Positions 26,636-27,996 of a stretch of 27,996 bases of DNA are shown one piece after another (within the stretch, counting starts at the first letter, position 1; each line of letters opens with the position of its first letter). A program made the translations under genes and the position numbers. This DNA is from CAIVSN01 sp031539165 (lineage in GTDB: Bacteria > Patescibacteriota > Gracilibacteria > BD1-5 > UBA2023): NCBI GenBank assembly GCA_031539165.1, contig JAVKLK010000038.1:1-27996 (forward strand). The letters run 5' to 3'. The notes below the pieces were generated by a model that was not told the DNA's origin, searched no databases, and saw nothing but the letters and a program-made list of their open reading frames with translations.

Positions 26636-27996
26636 CTAGCGAATACTGATTTTATTGTCGGATACCTCAAAACGTATATTCGATACTCCCGCATCGGTTA
26701 GCACAGTGATCTCTCCATCTTTTGGAATAATGATAGAAGAAATAGTATGCCCAGTTACCTCTATCTGTCCGACGTACTTCAGAGAGCGAATATCTTTGAA
26801 ATTCCGTGAATCAGGCTCCAGAATCCAAATCCGACTATCGAGTAGAAGATATACGAAGTTTGCGGTTGGACTTGTTGCAATACTCAGAGGAGTGCTTCCT
26901 TCTTGGTGGAAATTATCGGGAAGCCGGTTGAGTATGAGGCCCTTTCTCGCGAAACTTGGAGTTGTGAAGAATTTCTCGATGCTCAAGTCTGAATTTACCA
27001 CGAAGAATCCACTATCGATGGTGAAATCAAGAATGAGAGGAGATTTTGCGGGAGATTCGATAAGAGGACTCTTTGATCCAAAGCCAGTTACGCTTGGTCT
27101 ATGTCTGAATATCTGAGTTCCATCCGAAGAGAGGAGATAGAGATTTCCATTGAAGGTATGAATGGAGCTACTTGCTTGCCAAGATGCCTGCCCTTCAACA
27201 TTCGCATAAGAGAATGATCCTTTGGAGAATTTGAGTATTCGGTTTGATTCCGTGAGTACATAGAGGATCCCCTCTGGAGTCATATCGGCGCTTTGTGCTC
27301 TTTCCCCGTCAGGAAATGGATTGAGCTTCGTTTCATTTCCTTTGATAAACGGTCCATAGACTCCTTTCTTGCCTACTACGTAGAGTTTTTTTGCATTTTC
27401 AAAGAGCGCTACTGCTTCCGCATCCTTCGGAATGGTGAAATCTACGGGCCTTGTTTCGAGAGAGTAGCTCTCTATTCCATTCATTTGCCGTTTCATTACA
27501 GAAATCTGCTCAAGTAGTTTCTTGACATCGTTTGCAAAAACCTTTTTCTCTCGAACTTCAAATACGAGTGCTTCTGCTTTTGTGAGGTTTTCTTTGAAGA
27601 GCTCTTTGTTTGCCATGTCTCTTGAAGATCGTCCGAGAATTTGCTCTGCTTCAATGAGTTTACTCTTATACTCCTGAGGCACTGCAGTGAGCATGCTCGT
27701 ATAAAATATAGACCGAATTATGAGGATGAGAAGAATGAGCGCAACCGTAATACCTGTGGCAAAAATCCCAACACGAACCTCTTTTTTTGCCAAAAGGGCT
27801 TGTACGCGTGGATGTTTTTGAATGGCTCGGGCTTTTCCGGGGAGATCAAGTTTGGTAATCTGAATAAGGAGGTATTTCCATACTCGATGGGCGTATTCAA
27901 TCGCTTCATCAAAGAATCCTGGACCTCATCGATTAAATTTCTTGATGACATCCAAAGCGGCACTTTCTTGCTGGTGAAAAAACACAAGACAATCAA
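26636..27996 (-). CDS. Membrane protein with predicted beta-propeller-like ectodomain, 5' end outside window (code 25)
   Basis: At least 452 residues visible; the start lies beyond the window. TGA glycine at 27926; stop TAG. The visible N-terminal part (VIKKFNRGGPGFFDEAIEYA) is cytosolic-looking and basic. A single membrane helix follows (TGITVALILLILIIRSIFYT, about visible residues 81-100), then a helical or coiled-coil stalk (YKSKLIEAEQILGRSSRDMA; KAEALVFEVREKKVF). The rest is a long beta-rich region of regular strands (KLYVVGKKGVYGPF, GILYVLTESNRILKFS, NLYLLSSDGTQIFRHR, VYLLLDSRIWILEPDS), resembling a six- or seven-bladed propeller. Inside-to-outside topology is predicted. I do not recognise the family; the missing N-terminus might carry an enzymatic domain. 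An internal in-frame TTG at 27793 is not the start, because the frame stays open upstream. Confidence 0.75.

Noticed and set aside
27718..27996. Minus-strand 92-residue frame at the right edge
   Set aside because: It overlaps the continuing frame of the 26636-27996 gene, which has the coherent membrane-protein pattern; this frame looks like a shadow.
1..27996. CRISPR array, rRNA genes, insertion sequence or transposase
   Set aside because: I looked for regularly spaced direct repeats, conserved rRNA stretches and DDE-type or serine-recombinase motifs and saw none that hold up. The only regular tandem repeat is within the coding region at 2163-2380.
703..27996. Many TGA-interrupted genes as pseudogenes or selenoproteins
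   Set aside because: The interruptions are all TGA, never TAA or TAG, in otherwise perfect frames, and they sit at Gly positions. Decay would also produce other stops and frameshifts, and selenocysteine would sit at Cys positions with SECIS-like hairpins.

Overview
The window reads as a chromosomal segment of a Candidate Phyla Radiation bacterium that uses genetic code 25 (UGA = glycine), i.e. a Gracilibacteria / Absconditabacteria (BD1-5/SR1)-type organism. With the standard code almost every conserved gene breaks at TGA. With TGA read as Gly the pieces join, and the Gly often falls at family-invariant glycines: FGCQMN and LLGQNVNS in MiaB, SGGALGID and SQGCNRLI in DprA, LGEASRIAYNLRD in a prenyl synthase, GGGD in prepilin peptidase, AREGLEIM in a pilin. 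By manual reading there are 55 in-frame TGAs in 18 of 19 genes, and all 19 reading frames end in TAA or TAG.

Layout. (1) 1-2900 looks accessory: a small GC-richer gene on the minus strand that appears to use TGA as its stop and has a strong Shine-Dalgarno and terminator, a squalene/phytoene-synthase-family gene, a gene-poor or decayed stretch, and a protein built of 16-19-residue repeats. It ends at a tRNA-Phe gene with a 3'-tRNA fragment abutting it. (2) 3045-6944: dnaE (minus). (3) 7043-11563: a plus-strand run of a P-loop kinase, MoxR ATPase, DUF58 protein, dprA and murG, the last four tightly packed or overlapping. (4) miaB (minus), tail-to-tail overlapping with murG. (5) 13080-22430: a plus-strand run of a HIT-family protein, a membrane-anchored solute-binding-like protein, a 1744-residue protein with a VirB2/TrbC-like two-helix start, PKD repeats, a late membrane helix and a cytosolic tail, and a second membrane PKD protein. 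(6) 22431-27996: a minus-strand run of a type IV prepilin, a FecR-like membrane protein, an unknown cytosolic protein, prepilin peptidase, a RecO-like protein and a membrane beta-propeller-like protein that runs off the window.

Together the genes cover DNA replication and repair, natural-competence functions (DprA, prepilin, prepilin peptidase, possibly RecO), wall precursor synthesis (MurG), tRNA modification, and a large set of predicted surface-exposed PKD proteins. An episymbiotic or predatory bacterium could use such proteins to contact a host; that role is inference.

Expression signals: almost no gene has a Shine-Dalgarno. Promoter-like TTGNNN / TATACT boxes sit very close to start codons, one of them placed for a leaderless mRNA. 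The single strong Shine-Dalgarno belongs to the foreign-looking gene at 227-457.
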